Origin: Candidatus Thiomargarita nelsonii
GTDB taxonomy: Bacteria > Pseudomonadota > Gammaproteobacteria > Beggiatoales > Beggiatoaceae
NCBI GenBank assembly: GCA_000785145.2
Contig: JSZA02000054.1
Location: 1 to 40,990 of the forward strand
Length of the DNA: 40,990 nucleotides
Reading direction: 5' to 3'
How positions within the stretch are numbered: the stretch's first letter is position 1; every line of letters begins with the position of its first letter. Shown in pieces: positions 8,683 through 17,130 of the stretch. A program made the translations under genes and the position numbers. The notes below the pieces were generated by a model. The model was not told where the DNA came from. It saw nothing but the letters and a program-made list of their open reading frames with translations, and searched no databases.

Positions 8683-9561
8683 TTAGGGAAGTTGTTGGTC
8701 ATGTTCTATCAACTGCTGCACCTGCGGATGTTGTGGCAGCCAATTGGCAATCTGCGTCACCTTTTGTTTAAATTGGGGGCGCAATTCTACATAGGCTTGC
8801 AATTGCTCTTGTGAGAGGTAAAACATCAAAATATTCGCTTGGTTAACACATAAACTCAACAAAAAATCCACTCGCTCTGGGTAGGCCTCAGTCAGTCGCT
8901 TTCTCAGTTCTAAGGCACGCTGATAAGCCGGCTCCACCACCCATTGCCACCGTGTATAGTGATATTGAAAAGCCAAATTATGAAAAAATAGTCCCCCAGT
9001 CTCACTCGTTGGCAGCGTCTCTCCATTCAACACCGTTTGCACAATCACCGACTGTTTATCAAGGGCTTGTAGCGCCGCCGCAATCACCGGCAATAAAAAT
9101 GCTTGCTGAAAATTCTCCCGCTAAGCTCACTATCCACGCCCCAACACGCTTCGGATTTTCCTTGAAATCAACCCCTGCCCCCTCTAACAACGGCAAATCT
9201 TGCCAAAAATATAACTGAAAAAAACGCCCCAGCTCATCGGTTTCTCTTAACCACCGCTCACTCAATAAATATTCGCCTAAACCTTCATGGGCAAAACCTA
9301 AAACCGGTAAACTGAAAGCACGTAAGGCTGCTGTTGTTCAACGCGCCGTAAAATATGGCGTTGTTCCAGATCAGCAATAATACCCGTCGGTTCATAATTG
9401 ACAATCTCTGCTTTCAAAGCCGGGATTTTGACTAAATCATCGACTAATACGTGGCTGAGCGTCGTCGTGATAGTGCCGATTTTGATCCGGTAAGAGCTGC
9501 TTGCCACCCTCACGGCTAGAATAAAAAGAGCCTTATCTCCGTTATGACAATTCCACAACAA
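8683..9561 (-). pseudogene. Decayed NACHT-like NTPase C-terminal region with TPR-like tail
   Basis: Three minus-strand frames chain into one protein: 9561-9298 (VLVDDLVKIPALKAEIVNYE...RRVEQQQPYVLS), 9290-9115 (LGFAHEGLGEYLLSERWLRE...WIVSLAGEF) and 9115-8683 (LPVIAAALQALDKQSVIVQT...LELRKRLTEAYPERVDFLLS). The middle resembles the winged-helix end of NACHT-type NTPases, where a FAH...EYL motif is typical. The last part is helical and TPR-like. Two frameshifts are needed, near 9297 and 9115. The P-loop half is absent. The gene at 14214-16282 holds a complementary P-loop half, so the two may be remnants of related genes. Confidence 0.55.
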
Positions 9562-9689
9562 ATCTGAATGAAATTGCTTAAAGCACGTTAAATACTAGAC
9601 AAGAATCCAAAGCTAAAGCTTTGGACTCCAACATGTCAAGGGTGGGCAAGAAAAACTACCTTGCCCATCCGACACCGGTAGCAAGGGGG
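9562..9689. repeat. TCCAAAGCTTTAGCTTTGGA palindrome
   Basis: A GAATCCAAAGCTAAAGCTTTGGACTCC palindrome-type repeat (about 9603-9630), also at about 10073-10100 and 11942-12009. No gene is seen. Confidence 0.6.
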
Positions 9690-9847
9690 CAATGCCATTA
9701 AGTTAAGAGATATTGTAGGGTGGGTAGAGCGAGAGCGAAACCCACCAAATCGTTGAAAATGGTGGGTTGGGCGTCCCATAACGATGTATCGCTCCGCTCT
9801 ACCCACCCTACAAAAAAACGTATTTATGCTTAACGAAGGTGGCATTG
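9690..9847. mobile_element. 158-bp CAATGCC-family element with 11-bp target duplication
   Basis: Starts CAATGCCATTAAGTTAAG and ends in the variant CTTAACGAAGGTGGCATTG. Flanked by the perfect direct repeat TAGCAAGGGGG (9679-9689 and 9848-9858). The interior is a GTAGGGTGGGTAGAGCG hairpin. The variant right end matches the left end of the nested element at 25324, defining a second end type. Confidence 0.88.
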
Positions 9848-9859
9848 TAGCAAGGGGGG

Positions 9860-9963
9860 CAATGCCATTAAGTTAAGCTCATGTAGGGTGGATTAAGCGA
9901 TAGCGTATCCACCAAAACTTATAGATTAATCAGGTGGATACGCGCAGCAATAGCCACCCTACA
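9860..9963. mobile_element. Truncated CAATGCC-family element
   Basis: Has the left end CAATGCCATTAAGTTAAG and a GTAGGGTGGATTAAGCG hairpin nearly identical to the element at 1051-1186, but the right terminal repeat is missing. The sequence passes at about 9964 into a TCTCGTTCCCACGCGGCGC repeat. Confidence 0.75.
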
Positions 9964-10125
9964 TTTCTCGTTCCCACGCGGCGCAAAAATGCCTGTTTGC
10001 ACCACTCTGCGGTTTGCGGAGCAAACCTGAATAAAGAGAGCCTTATCTCCGTTATGACATAGCATAACATGTAGTCCAAAGCTAAAGCTTTGGACTCCAA
10101 GACATCCGACACTGGAGGGGAAAAA
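9964..10125. repeat. Dispersed repeats upstream of the penicillin-binding protein gene
   Basis: Contains a TCTCGTTCCCACGC repeat, a GCACCACTCTGCGGTTTGCG repeat (inverted at about 12832-12865) and the AGTCCAAAGCTAAAGCTTTG palindrome (about 10073-10100). The fragment AGCCTTATCTCCGTTATGAC at about 10039 repeats a piece of the pseudogene end near 9530. The ribosome site GGAGGGG at 10113-10119 belongs to the next gene. Confidence 0.6.
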
Positions 10126-11889
10126 GTGAAAACATTGCTTATTTTATGTGTGAAAATGCGGTTTATTATTATTGCAACATTGCTAGTCGTATTTGCAATG
10201 TGGTTTTATTTGCCTGATAAAGAGCAGATTGATGCCGTCGCACAATATACCAGGGTAATCGTACACAAAGACGGAGAACAATTAAAAATTGTTGCCGTCA
10301 TTAACGATTCAAAGGCACCCTTAAAAGAAATTCCCATTTATTTACAAAACGCCTTAATCGCCTCAGAAGATAGGCATTTTTATATTCATCCTGGAATTGA
10401 CATAATGGGTATCGCTAGGGCTATTAAAAACGGGCAGGGCGGCGGTAGTACAATCACTCAACAATTGGCCAAAAATATGTTGCTGTCTTCAAAACGCTCA
10501 TATTGGCGGAAAGCAAAAGAAGCGGTGCTCGCATTAAAGCTTGAATGGTACTATGACAAAGATGAAATACTGGAAATGTATTTAAATCAAATACCTTTTG
10601 GTAGAGGTCTCTATGGCATAGAAAAAGCGGCAATGAAATACTTCAACAAGCACGCTAGAAACCTGAATTTGTATGAAGCGGCTTTACTCATCGGCTCAAT
10701 ACCTCAACCAGAGAGATTTAACATTGTAAAGAACAAAAAATTGGCTCAGAAACGCGCTCATCTGGTTTTGAAAATCATGGTAAAGCTAGGTTATATCACT
10801 GAAGCTGAACAAAAACAGGCCAAACGGCGTGGGATAAAAAAGGGCCGCAAAAGGTGGTCAAATGTCGGGTATCGGTATCTTTTGGATTGGGGGAAAGTCA
10901 GAGCGCAACTTTCTAACTATTTCAGTGACAAAAACACAGATATAACCATTATCACAACGCTTACTCCGAATATGCAAATATATGCTGAGTTGGCTGTTCA
11001 GCGTTGGCTATCTAGGGCTGCGTCTCGGCATGTCGGAGAAGGGGCACTTTTGGCGATGACGCCTAACGGTGCTATTCGTGCAATTGTAGGCGGAAAAAAT
11101 TACAGTCTCAGTCAATATAATAGAAGCGTTCAGGCAGAACGCCAGCCTGGCTCAGCATTTAAAGCCTTTGTTTATTTAGCCGCCTTAATGCAGGGTTTCA
11201 GTATAAATGACAAAATTAATGATGTTCCGATAAATATCAATGGTTGGAAGCCTAAAAATATAGATCGGCGTTATTTGGGTCAGATCAGTCTGATTAATGC
11301 TATTAAATTATCACGAAATGTGGCAACTGTGCGCCTAATGGAAAGAATAGGCCGACAACGTGTGATGAAATTAGCTCAAACTCTGGGTATTAGCACAACA
11401 AAACAATGGCGGAATGAACCGGGTTTAGCACTGGGTACAGGAGAAGTGCGCTTAGTCGATATGGTGAGTGCTTATGCTGTATTTGCTAATGGCGGTTATA
11501 AGATAGCTCCTTATGCCATTTTAGGCATACGGGATAAAAAAGGAAATATATTATATTGGAAAAATGATTTTGAAACCGAGAAAGTGGTTGAAGATCGATA
11601 TATTTCCGATATTAATAAAATGTTAGCCACTGTAGTCAGTGCTTCTGGAACTGGAAGAAACGCCGCTTTTGGAAGGCACAAAGTGGCTGGAAAAACCGGA
11701 ACCTCCAAAAATTATAGAGATGCTTGGTTTATTGGCTATACTGCTCATTTGGTGACAGGAGTCTGGGTAGGTAATGATGATCCAAGAGAATTTATGAATG
11801 GGGTGACAGGTGGGACAGTACCCGCTAAAATTTTTAGAAATTTTATGGCAAATGTTCATCAAGGTTTAGAGTCAAAACCTTTACACTAA
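10126..11889 (+). CDS. Class A penicillin-binding protein (transglycosylase/transpeptidase)
   Basis: 587 residues from GTG 10126, chosen for the GGAGGGG site 7-13 bases upstream. A membrane anchor lies at residues ~12-29 (RFIIIATLLVVFAMWFYL). The GT51 glycosyltransferase domain follows, with catalytic Glu81 in SEDRHFYIHPG, then GGSTITQQLAKN and EMYLNQIPFGRGLYGIEKAA. The transpeptidase domain shows SAFK (SxxK), SRN (SxN) and KTGTS. It polymerises lipid II and cross-links peptidoglycan in the periplasm. At 587 residues it is shorter than E. coli PBP1a/1b and lacks extra domains. The gene stands alone between repeat-filled spacers and is one of the few fully intact genes in this part of the window. 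Confidence 0.95.
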   Translation: MKTLLILCVKMRFIIIATLLVVFAMWFYLPDKEQIDAVAQYTRVIVHKDGEQLKIVAVINDSKAPLKEIPIYLQNALIASEDRHFYIHPGIDIMGIARAIKNGQGGGSTITQQLAKNMLLSSKRSYWRKAKEAVLALKLEWYYDKDEILEMYLNQIPFGRGLYGIEKAAMKYFNKHARNLNLYEAALLIGSIPQPERFNIVKNKKLAQKRAHLVLKIMVKLGYITEAEQKQAKRRGIKKGRKRWSNVGYRYLLDWGKVRAQLSNYFSDKNTDITIITTLTPNMQIYAELAVQRWLSRAASRHVGEGALLAMTPNGAIRAIVGGKNYSLSQYNRSVQAERQPGSAFKAFVYLAALMQGFSINDKINDVPININGWKPKNIDRRYLGQISLINAIKLSRNVATVRLMERIGRQRVMKLAQTLGISTTKQWRNEPGLALGTGEVRLVDMVSAYAVFANGGYKIAPYAILGIRDKKGNILYWKNDFETEKVVEDRYISDINKMLATVVSASGTGRNAAFGRHKVAGKTGTSKNYRDAWFIGYTAHLVTGVWVGNDDPREFMNGVTGGTVPAKIFRNFMANVHQGLESKPLH

Positions 11890-12045
11890 GGAACGTGCAT
11901 AAAATAATTTAAGTACTGAACCATAAATTATCGGATATTTTGGAGTCCAAAGCTTTAGCTTTGGAAGTGAGAAAAAACAACAGTCCAAAGCTAAAGCTTT
12001 GGACTCCAAAATACTGGAATGCAAACAGGCATTCCCTTAGCGAAG
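11890..12045. repeat. Paired TCCAAAGCTTTAGCTTTGGA palindromes
   Basis: Two palindromes (about 11941-11967 and 11982-12009) lie downstream of the penicillin-binding protein gene. GGAACGTGCATAAAATAA at 11891 resembles the terminal repeat of the elements at 31555 and 32069. The paired hairpins might end transcription, but they belong to a dispersed family. Confidence 0.55.
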
Positions 12046-12173
12046 CGCACTCTCTTATACATAAGTATTTAAGTATTTGAAAAAAAATTTCAAAGGTTTG
12101 GTGGGTTTAACGTTCCGTTACTTCGTTGCGCTCCACCCACCCTACAAAAAACTTGTGTATAAGTGAGTGCGCG
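12046..12173. mobile_element. Candidate miniature element with GCGCACTC terminal repeats
   Basis: GCGCACTCTCTTATACATAA at the left and its near complement TTGTGTATAAGTGAGTGCGC at the right form inverted ends of about 22 bp with two mismatches. The inside is a GTGGGTTT...CCACCCACCCTAC hairpin in which AACGTTCCGTTACTTCG (12109-12125) replaces part of the usual sequence. No clear target duplication was found. Confidence 0.6.
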
Positions 12174-12209
12174 AGGCAAAGGAACGAGGAACATTCTTGT
12201 AATTATTGA

Positions 12210-12650
12210 CTACCGAAATTTTGCCAATACCTTTTCAGCCGCAACACCAAAGTAAGATCGAATGGTGGTAAAAAATTCACCTAAATATTCTTGTTTTTCA
12301 AATAGAAATTGTTCCGCCAGACTCATCTGCAAATCCCTTATCTCTTCATCAGATGCCGTTTCACCCAGTCTTTTCATCTCATTTTCATAAGTATTTTTAA
12401 GTTTTTCCAATACTTCCATTCGAGCATCAATCAGGCGTTCACAGTTCAGATTGAGTTCTCTTATCGTATTCTCAGCTTTGCCCGGCTCAATCCCCGCTTG
12501 ACGGCAATTTGCCTCATTGACACGGATTATACCGTGGCGAGAAATACTAAATAATGGCGGCGCGGGCGGCAATTCACTTGGTTTTAATATGTCAATGTCA
12601 ATGCCCGGTACTTTATTACCTTTAGCTTCGCCACAACTTTGATTTTCAGA
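12210..12650 (-). pseudogene. 3' fragment encoding an unrecognised coiled-coil protein
   Basis: About 145 residues of gene-like sequence, from KVPGIDIDILKPSELPPAP to VAAEKVLAKFR. It has a long charged helix region (LEKLKNTYENEMKRLGE, then SLAEQFLFEKQEYLGEFFTT). The frame continues upstream to 12827 only through repeats (TCGTTCCCACGC and others), so the true 5' end is lost. It may be the C-terminal part of the broken AAA ATPase gene just upstream on the same strand, or a separate gene. No family is recognised. Confidence 0.45.
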
Positions 12651-12964
12651 CGCTGGTACTCGAAAACGCTTGGGCTCGTGAAAACGAGAACCCTCCCCAA
12701 AAAGAATCCCTGAAGTGCCCCCTTTTTCTCGTTCCCACGCTCTGCGTGGGAATGCCTGACTGGACGCTCCGCGTCCTACAAAGTAGTACCACTTTTCATC
12801 CTGAATACGCTCTGCAAAGGAATCCATTCAGGTTTGCTCCGCAAACCGCACCGCAGAGCGGTGCAAACAGGCATTCCCACGCAGAGCGTGGGAACGAGAA
12901 AAATCCTAAAAAAAATAGGATTTCTTTGAAAGTTGAAAATGTTAAAAGACTTTTGTTGAGCTAC
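12651..12964. repeat. Composite block of dispersed repeats in a broken gene
   Basis: Contains the TCTCGTTCCCACGC/GCGTGGGAATGCC palindrome (about 12729-12758) and its inverted copy (about 12868-12899), GGTTTGCTCCGCAAACCGC and GCACCGCAGAGCGGTGC palindromes, an AAATCCTA...TAGGATTT hairpin, and the right end TGTTGAGCTAC (12954-12964) of the element family intact at 25945-26029. The block separates the AAA gene from the sequence at 12210-12650. Confidence 0.7.
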
Positions 12965-14086
12965 TTCTCACGAAGGTTCCGCTTTTGGCACCATAAGAAT
13001 AAGAATCGGTTGTTTTAGCTATGATTTTCCCGCTAGAACTGCGTAAATTAATAATATGTTCTGGTTTGACTGTTGTGAGTAGTTGCGGGCTATGTGTTGT
13101 CACAATAAATTGTGCTTGAGGAAAAGTCGCCATCAGATCAACTAAGATATGTTGCTGCCAGAAAGGATGTAAATGTAAATCAACTTCATCAATTAAAACA
13201 ATAGCTTCTGTTTATAAAGCCTTTTTAGGATTTGCCTGTGCCATACGCCGCGCCAAATCCATAACGAGAGCCAATGTCGTGCGATAACCATCACTCAGCT
13301 GATCCAAAGCCAAAATTTCCCGTTTCCCTTTTTCAAAGTCAAAATCAACTAAAAATTTTGAGGGTTTAAACTCGGTGCGTGGATTGGAACACCCGGGCAG
13401 CATTTGACGAATAGATTGACGAACCGCTTTTAACACGGGTAATTGATAATTCCAATCTTGCCGTTTTTTAATTTCTCTCAGTTCCTCATTTTCTTGGAGC
13501 GTAAACCATTCAAAGACGGTGCGGAAATTAGTAAAGGCTTCTAAAGCACCTTCTAAGGCACCAAAACGGTTGAAATCCTTTAAGGGTTTGCCATGCAGTT
13601 GTTGTTGGGCAGAGGATGAGACGGCACGCTCATTTCCATAGTAGGCGATAACAGGTAATTTGGTTTCAAGATTGCCGTTTTGCACTTGGTTGATAATGTT
13701 ATCTAAAAACGTGTGGAGTTGGCTAAGCTTTTTATCTGGCGGAATTTCTGTTTTAGTCTGTTTGGCTTGATCACGTTTTTTAGTCCGATCCCAAATCACA
13801 CCCTCCGTACTTTCAAGCGTCACACAAGGGGCACTCAAAATTTCTTTCGACTGACATTCTTGCCGGAGATCGCTTTTGCGAAAGTCTTTACTGCTAATTG
13901 AGGGGAAACTTTTTAGCACCGCCCCTAAACCTACCGCAATGGCATCAAGAATGGTCGTTTTACCAGCGGCGTTGTTGCCATGCAATATAGTTAATTGTGA
14001 ATTGAAAGGTAAATCTAATTTTTCAATGGCACGAAACGAAGTAACGGAACGTTCAAGTTTTCAATTAAAATACGACTTAGTTTCAT
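12965..14086 (-). pseudogene. AAA_15/AAA_21-type ATPase gene broken by a micro-insertion, a stop codon and an element
   Basis: The start MKLSRILIEN is at 14086. A 20-bp insertion (14037-14056) shifts the frame. Without it the protein reads ENFRAIEKLDLPFNSQLTIL, then the Walker A motif HGNNAAGKTT. The ABC-like signature is LDQLSDGYRTTLAL. A single in-frame TAA at 13212-13214 interrupts KKAL/TEAIVLIDEVDLHLHP, directly before Walker B. Then QAQFIVTTHSPQLL follows. The 3' end is cut at 12964 by a repeat. Family: overcoming-lysogenization/RecF-like ATPases common in defence loci. Three separate lesions make a sequencing error for all of them unlikely. Any nuclease partner is not obvious. Confidence 0.75.
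14037..14056. repeat. 20-bp micro-insertion CGAAGTAACGGAACGTTCAA
   Basis: Removing exactly these 20 bases restores the ATPase frame (ILIENFRAIEKL). The same 19-mer occurs at 2290-2308 and a 17-base complement at 12109-12125, so it is a dispersed repeat rather than a random indel. Confidence 0.75.
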
Positions 14087-14213
14087 GGCGTTCAAGTTAT
14101 TGGTGGTATTGAATGTTAAAACAATTCTGAATAATTCGATTAAAACGTCGTTATGTCTCAAACAGGTATTTTTATTATATGATAAAAACACAATAACCGA
14201 TTAAGGAAAAAAT

Positions 14214-16282
14214 ATGTCCAATTCAGAAAAATGCTCCTGTGGCTCCGATGATATTTATTCTCATCCCAAACGCAAAGTCAAAATTTGCTTAGATTGTAAG
14301 CTTGAATGGGCAATGGATGCACCGCCACCCACCCCCGCTATTAACGTCTCCCTATCCAAAGCCAATGATCCCCAAGTCAAAGCATTTTGCAGAAACCTTG
14401 CTCATTCAACACCTTGGATAGAAAAAGTCACCACACACTGGCCGGCTCCCATTGCCCATGAATACCACCGCTTGAGAGAAGTTTTGGGCGATGAGCAACT
14501 TATTGTCAGTGCTGTGTGGCAACTAAAGGATGTCGCTGAAGTCTTGCTGAAATTCCCTGCGATTGTAATGGCACAATGGGTTTTCACTGAGCAACGCGAT
14601 ATGCCTTTGTTTAAAACGGTGCAACAGGATTTGTTGTCTCAACTGTCAATGGGAGATTGGCTTGATTTGGCGGGCAATACGCTGGCAAAACCTTTGTGTC
14701 AATCGCCCATCGCCAATGTGGGCAGCTTATTTCGTTCTTCTCCGAAAAAAGTCACTGGTTTATATGATTTATTAAAAAAACTCATTAAATGGCGTAATGA
14801 CAAGCTCGGACATGGTGCTTTAGGTTTAGAGATCGATGAGGACTTTAAAAAAGATTTAGCCGATTATGTCAATCAACTCAACCAGCAACTCGCCCATTAT
14901 CAAGATATTTGGGACGGTATGCTATTACAAGATGCCAATGGACAAAATTTGCAAGGCTGGCAAACCATTCGTCAGCGTCATGAGCTGCAAGTGCCGGGGG
15001 CGCATGTCGAACAAAATGTCGCTTTACAGCTCAACTTGGGTGAAAAAACTTTGCTCTTATCGCCGTGGTTGACGCTCAAACGTTGCACCGTCTGCCAAAA
15101 ACAAGATGTGTTTTTCTTTGATAGCCGTCGTCAAACAGGCAAGAAAAAAGATAGGTACGAAATCTATTTTCTAGATTATTTAGCCGCCCATAAAATGAGC
15201 CGCCCGGGCCATTTAGAACCGCAATTAGCCTTGCCCATTGCGCCAAAAACTTCCTCTGAGATTTCAGAGGGTTATTTAGGCGGTGACTATGGGGCAGCCA
15301 GTCTCGATAATCTGTTACAAGAAAAATCCTTAGAAGCGGAATATCTGTCACCGACTTATCTGCGTGAGCCGCTCAAAGCCTTTATTGAAAGCCATGAACA
15401 AGGCGTTTATTGGCTGCGTGCGCCCGCCCATATTGGCAAAAGTATTTTTTGTGCAGGGTTTGCGGATGGCGCCCCTACTGCCCGGCTTACAAGTCACTGC
15501 CATTAAGTTAAGCTCATGTAGGGTGGATATCGCTCTAGCGTATCCACCAAAACTTATATATGTATCCACCAAAACTTATATATTAATCAGGTGGATACGC
15601 GCAGCGATATCCACCCTACATGTATGGAATTTGGCTTAACTTAATGGCATTGGGCTTACAAGTGGTGAGTGGATACGCGCAGCGATATCCACCCTACATG
15701 TATGGAATTTGGCTTAACTTAATGGCATTGGGCTTACAAGTGGTGAGTGGATACGCGCAGCGATATCCACCCTACATGTATGGAATTTGGCTTAACTTAA
15801 TGGCATTGGGCTTACAAGTGGTGAGCTTCCACATCCGCCGTGAATACCGCTACCACCCCGCCCAGTTTGAAAGTTATATCAGCGATCAGTTAAAGGAAAC
15901 CTTAGACTTACAAGCTTTTCGCAAAAAATTACCCCAATTGGATTTAGAAAATTTTGCGCGTTGAGAGAGGGCGGGTAGCGCATTATCGTTTAGTTTATAT
16001 AATCAAGGCGAACTGGCTCAAGCGGTGGCCGATTATGGCCGGGCGATAGACTTGAGGGAAAAACTATTATTTATTCAAAAATTTATACCCGTAATCCCTG
16101 ATTTAGCCATCACTTTTGACAATTTACTGCTCTTAGGACAACGAGAAAATCTCCCCGTCCAACCAGAAAAATGGCGAGCGCGAGCGGCTGCCTTTTTACA
16201 ACGATTGGAACAAATGCTTGATCTGAATCGTCTGCCTCAGCATTGGCGGCAAAAGGTGGAAAAATTACGAGGATTATTATAA
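14214..16282 (+). pseudogene. Zinc-ribbon, P-loop (NACHT-like) and TPR gene, disrupted
   Basis: Intact from ATG 14214 (AAGGAAAAAAT ribosome site) to about 15440. An N-terminal zinc ribbon (CSCGSDD...KICLDCKLEW) is followed by a helical domain containing KLIKWRNDKLGHGALG, a second cysteine pair (RCTVCQKQD) and a Walker A-like WLRAPAHIGKSIF. At a T6 run (15443-15448) the frame shifts to FVQGLRMAPLLPGLQ. An element then enters at 15495. Beyond it QVVSFHIRREYRYHPAQF continues to about 15963. After a probable internal deletion, a TPR-like tail (YNQGELAQAVADYGRAIDLR...HWRQKVEKLRGLL) ends at 16282. Lesions: frameshift, element insertion with local 78-bp amplification, deletion. It was probably a STAND/NACHT-like regulator. 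The partner or effector is unknown. Confidence 0.7.
15495..15808. mobile_element. CAATGCC-family element with 11-bp target duplication and 78-bp tandem amplification of its right side
   Basis: The left end CACTGCCATTAAGTTAAGC starts at 15495 and the first right end GGCATTG ends at 15652. The target duplication GGCTTACAAGT is at 15484-15494 and 15653-15663. The right part of the element plus the flank is then repeated with a 78-bp period (GTATGGAATTTGGC at 15622, 15700, 15778), ending at 15808 with a further GGCTTACAAGT. As 78 is a multiple of three, the repeat is read as a 26-residue peptide containing LNLMAL. An internal GTATCCACCAAAACTTATAT duplication is also present. Confidence 0.88.
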
Positions 16283-16480
16283 CGCGGCGCTTTGATGCCA
16301 GCGTTCCTTTGCAGAGCAAAGGAATGTTACAAGGATAAGTCAAAACCGCAAAGCAATCGCTTGGTTTTGATTTATCTGCCGTCATCCTTGTATAGCTTTT
16401 CAGATAAATATTTTTGTCGGAGTCCAAGATTTATCTTGGACGTCCAAAATAAATTTTGGACTCCTAAATATTGAGAAGAT
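16283..16480. repeat. Intergenic repeats
   Basis: Contains GAGTCCAAGATTTATCTTGG and a related GTCCAAAATAAATTTTGGAC palindrome (about 16418-16463). No gene is seen. The paired palindromes lie between two converging genes. Confidence 0.55.
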
Positions 16481-17122
16481 TTACCATTCACAGAGCGTTT
16501 TAATTTCATCTTCTAAAACCTGAAAAGCGGGTAATTGACGGAGTTCCGAAAAATCTTCTATAAAATTGGCGACACGATGAACACGTTCATGCACATTGAA
16601 TTTTCCCAACCGACGCCCACTCAAACCACTGGCTTTTTTTAAAAGTTCATAAAGCATTTTCTTTGGATCAGGCAATTTTTCTACTTTTGTTATCTGAGGG
16701 ATATTTAATTTTTGACAGCCCATCGGATTGCCAGCCGCTTTGCGTATCGCTGCCTCATCAAAGAGTAACCAAGCCTCTGTCATACGGACTGGTATAACAC
16801 AAACGATTTTTGGAAGCGCACTTTTTCCAAGCTTTTTTCTAACTTGTTTAAACGCGATTTCAATTTCAGCTTGACGCATATTGAGTGGTTGCTTTTCGGC
16901 ATCACGATGTATAAACAAGATGTCACAAGAATAAAGTGCGACACAACGTTCAATTTTATCAGTTAATGTTTTGGGTGGACGAGGCAATCGTTCTAATTCT
17001 GCTCTATCAGCGTGAATAGTATAAGTGCCCAAGTGTTGTTGTAATAACCAAGTGAGTATGGGTAATAATGCTTTATCTGAAGTCCCATCAGTTAAAAGGG
17101 TATAGTATAATTCCTTATTCAT
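16481..17122 (-). CDS. DUF4276-like TOPRIM-fold protein paired with an ATPase
   Basis: 213 residues from ATG 17120-17122, preceded by ATGAGG as ribosome site. An ATG at 17132-17134 overlapping the ATPase stop is the alternative. The N-terminal LLTDGTSDKALLPILTWLL resembles the first TOPRIM motif (normally E-G-x-[ST]-D) but with Asp in place of Glu. CDILFIHRDAEKQ fits the later acidic motif, and VIPVRMTEAWLLFDEAAIR is typical of DUF4276-like proteins. The family is thought to be metal-dependent nuclease-like. It follows the AAA_21 ATPase gene with a few bases of spacing, as in two-gene ATPase/TOPRIM anti-phage systems (PARIS and OLD-like logic). Identification of the exact system is not possible from the sequence alone. 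Confidence 0.68.
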   Translation of the reverse strand: MNKELYYTLLTDGTSDKALLPILTWLLQQHLGTYTIHADRAELERLPRPPKTLTDKIERCVALYSCDILFIHRDAEKQPLNMRQAEIEIAFKQVRKKLGKSALPKIVCVIPVRMTEAWLLFDEAAIRKAAGNPMGCQKLNIPQITKVEKLPDPKKMLYELLKKASGLSGRRLGKFNVHERVHRVANFIEDFSELRQLPAFQVLEDEIKTLCEW

Positions 17123-17130
17123 TCTAAACC

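Noticed and set aside
15620..15964. A new gene beginning with a repeated 26-residue peptide
   Set aside because: The repeated part is translation of element DNA, and only the final ~50 residues are the continuation of the disrupted P-loop gene.
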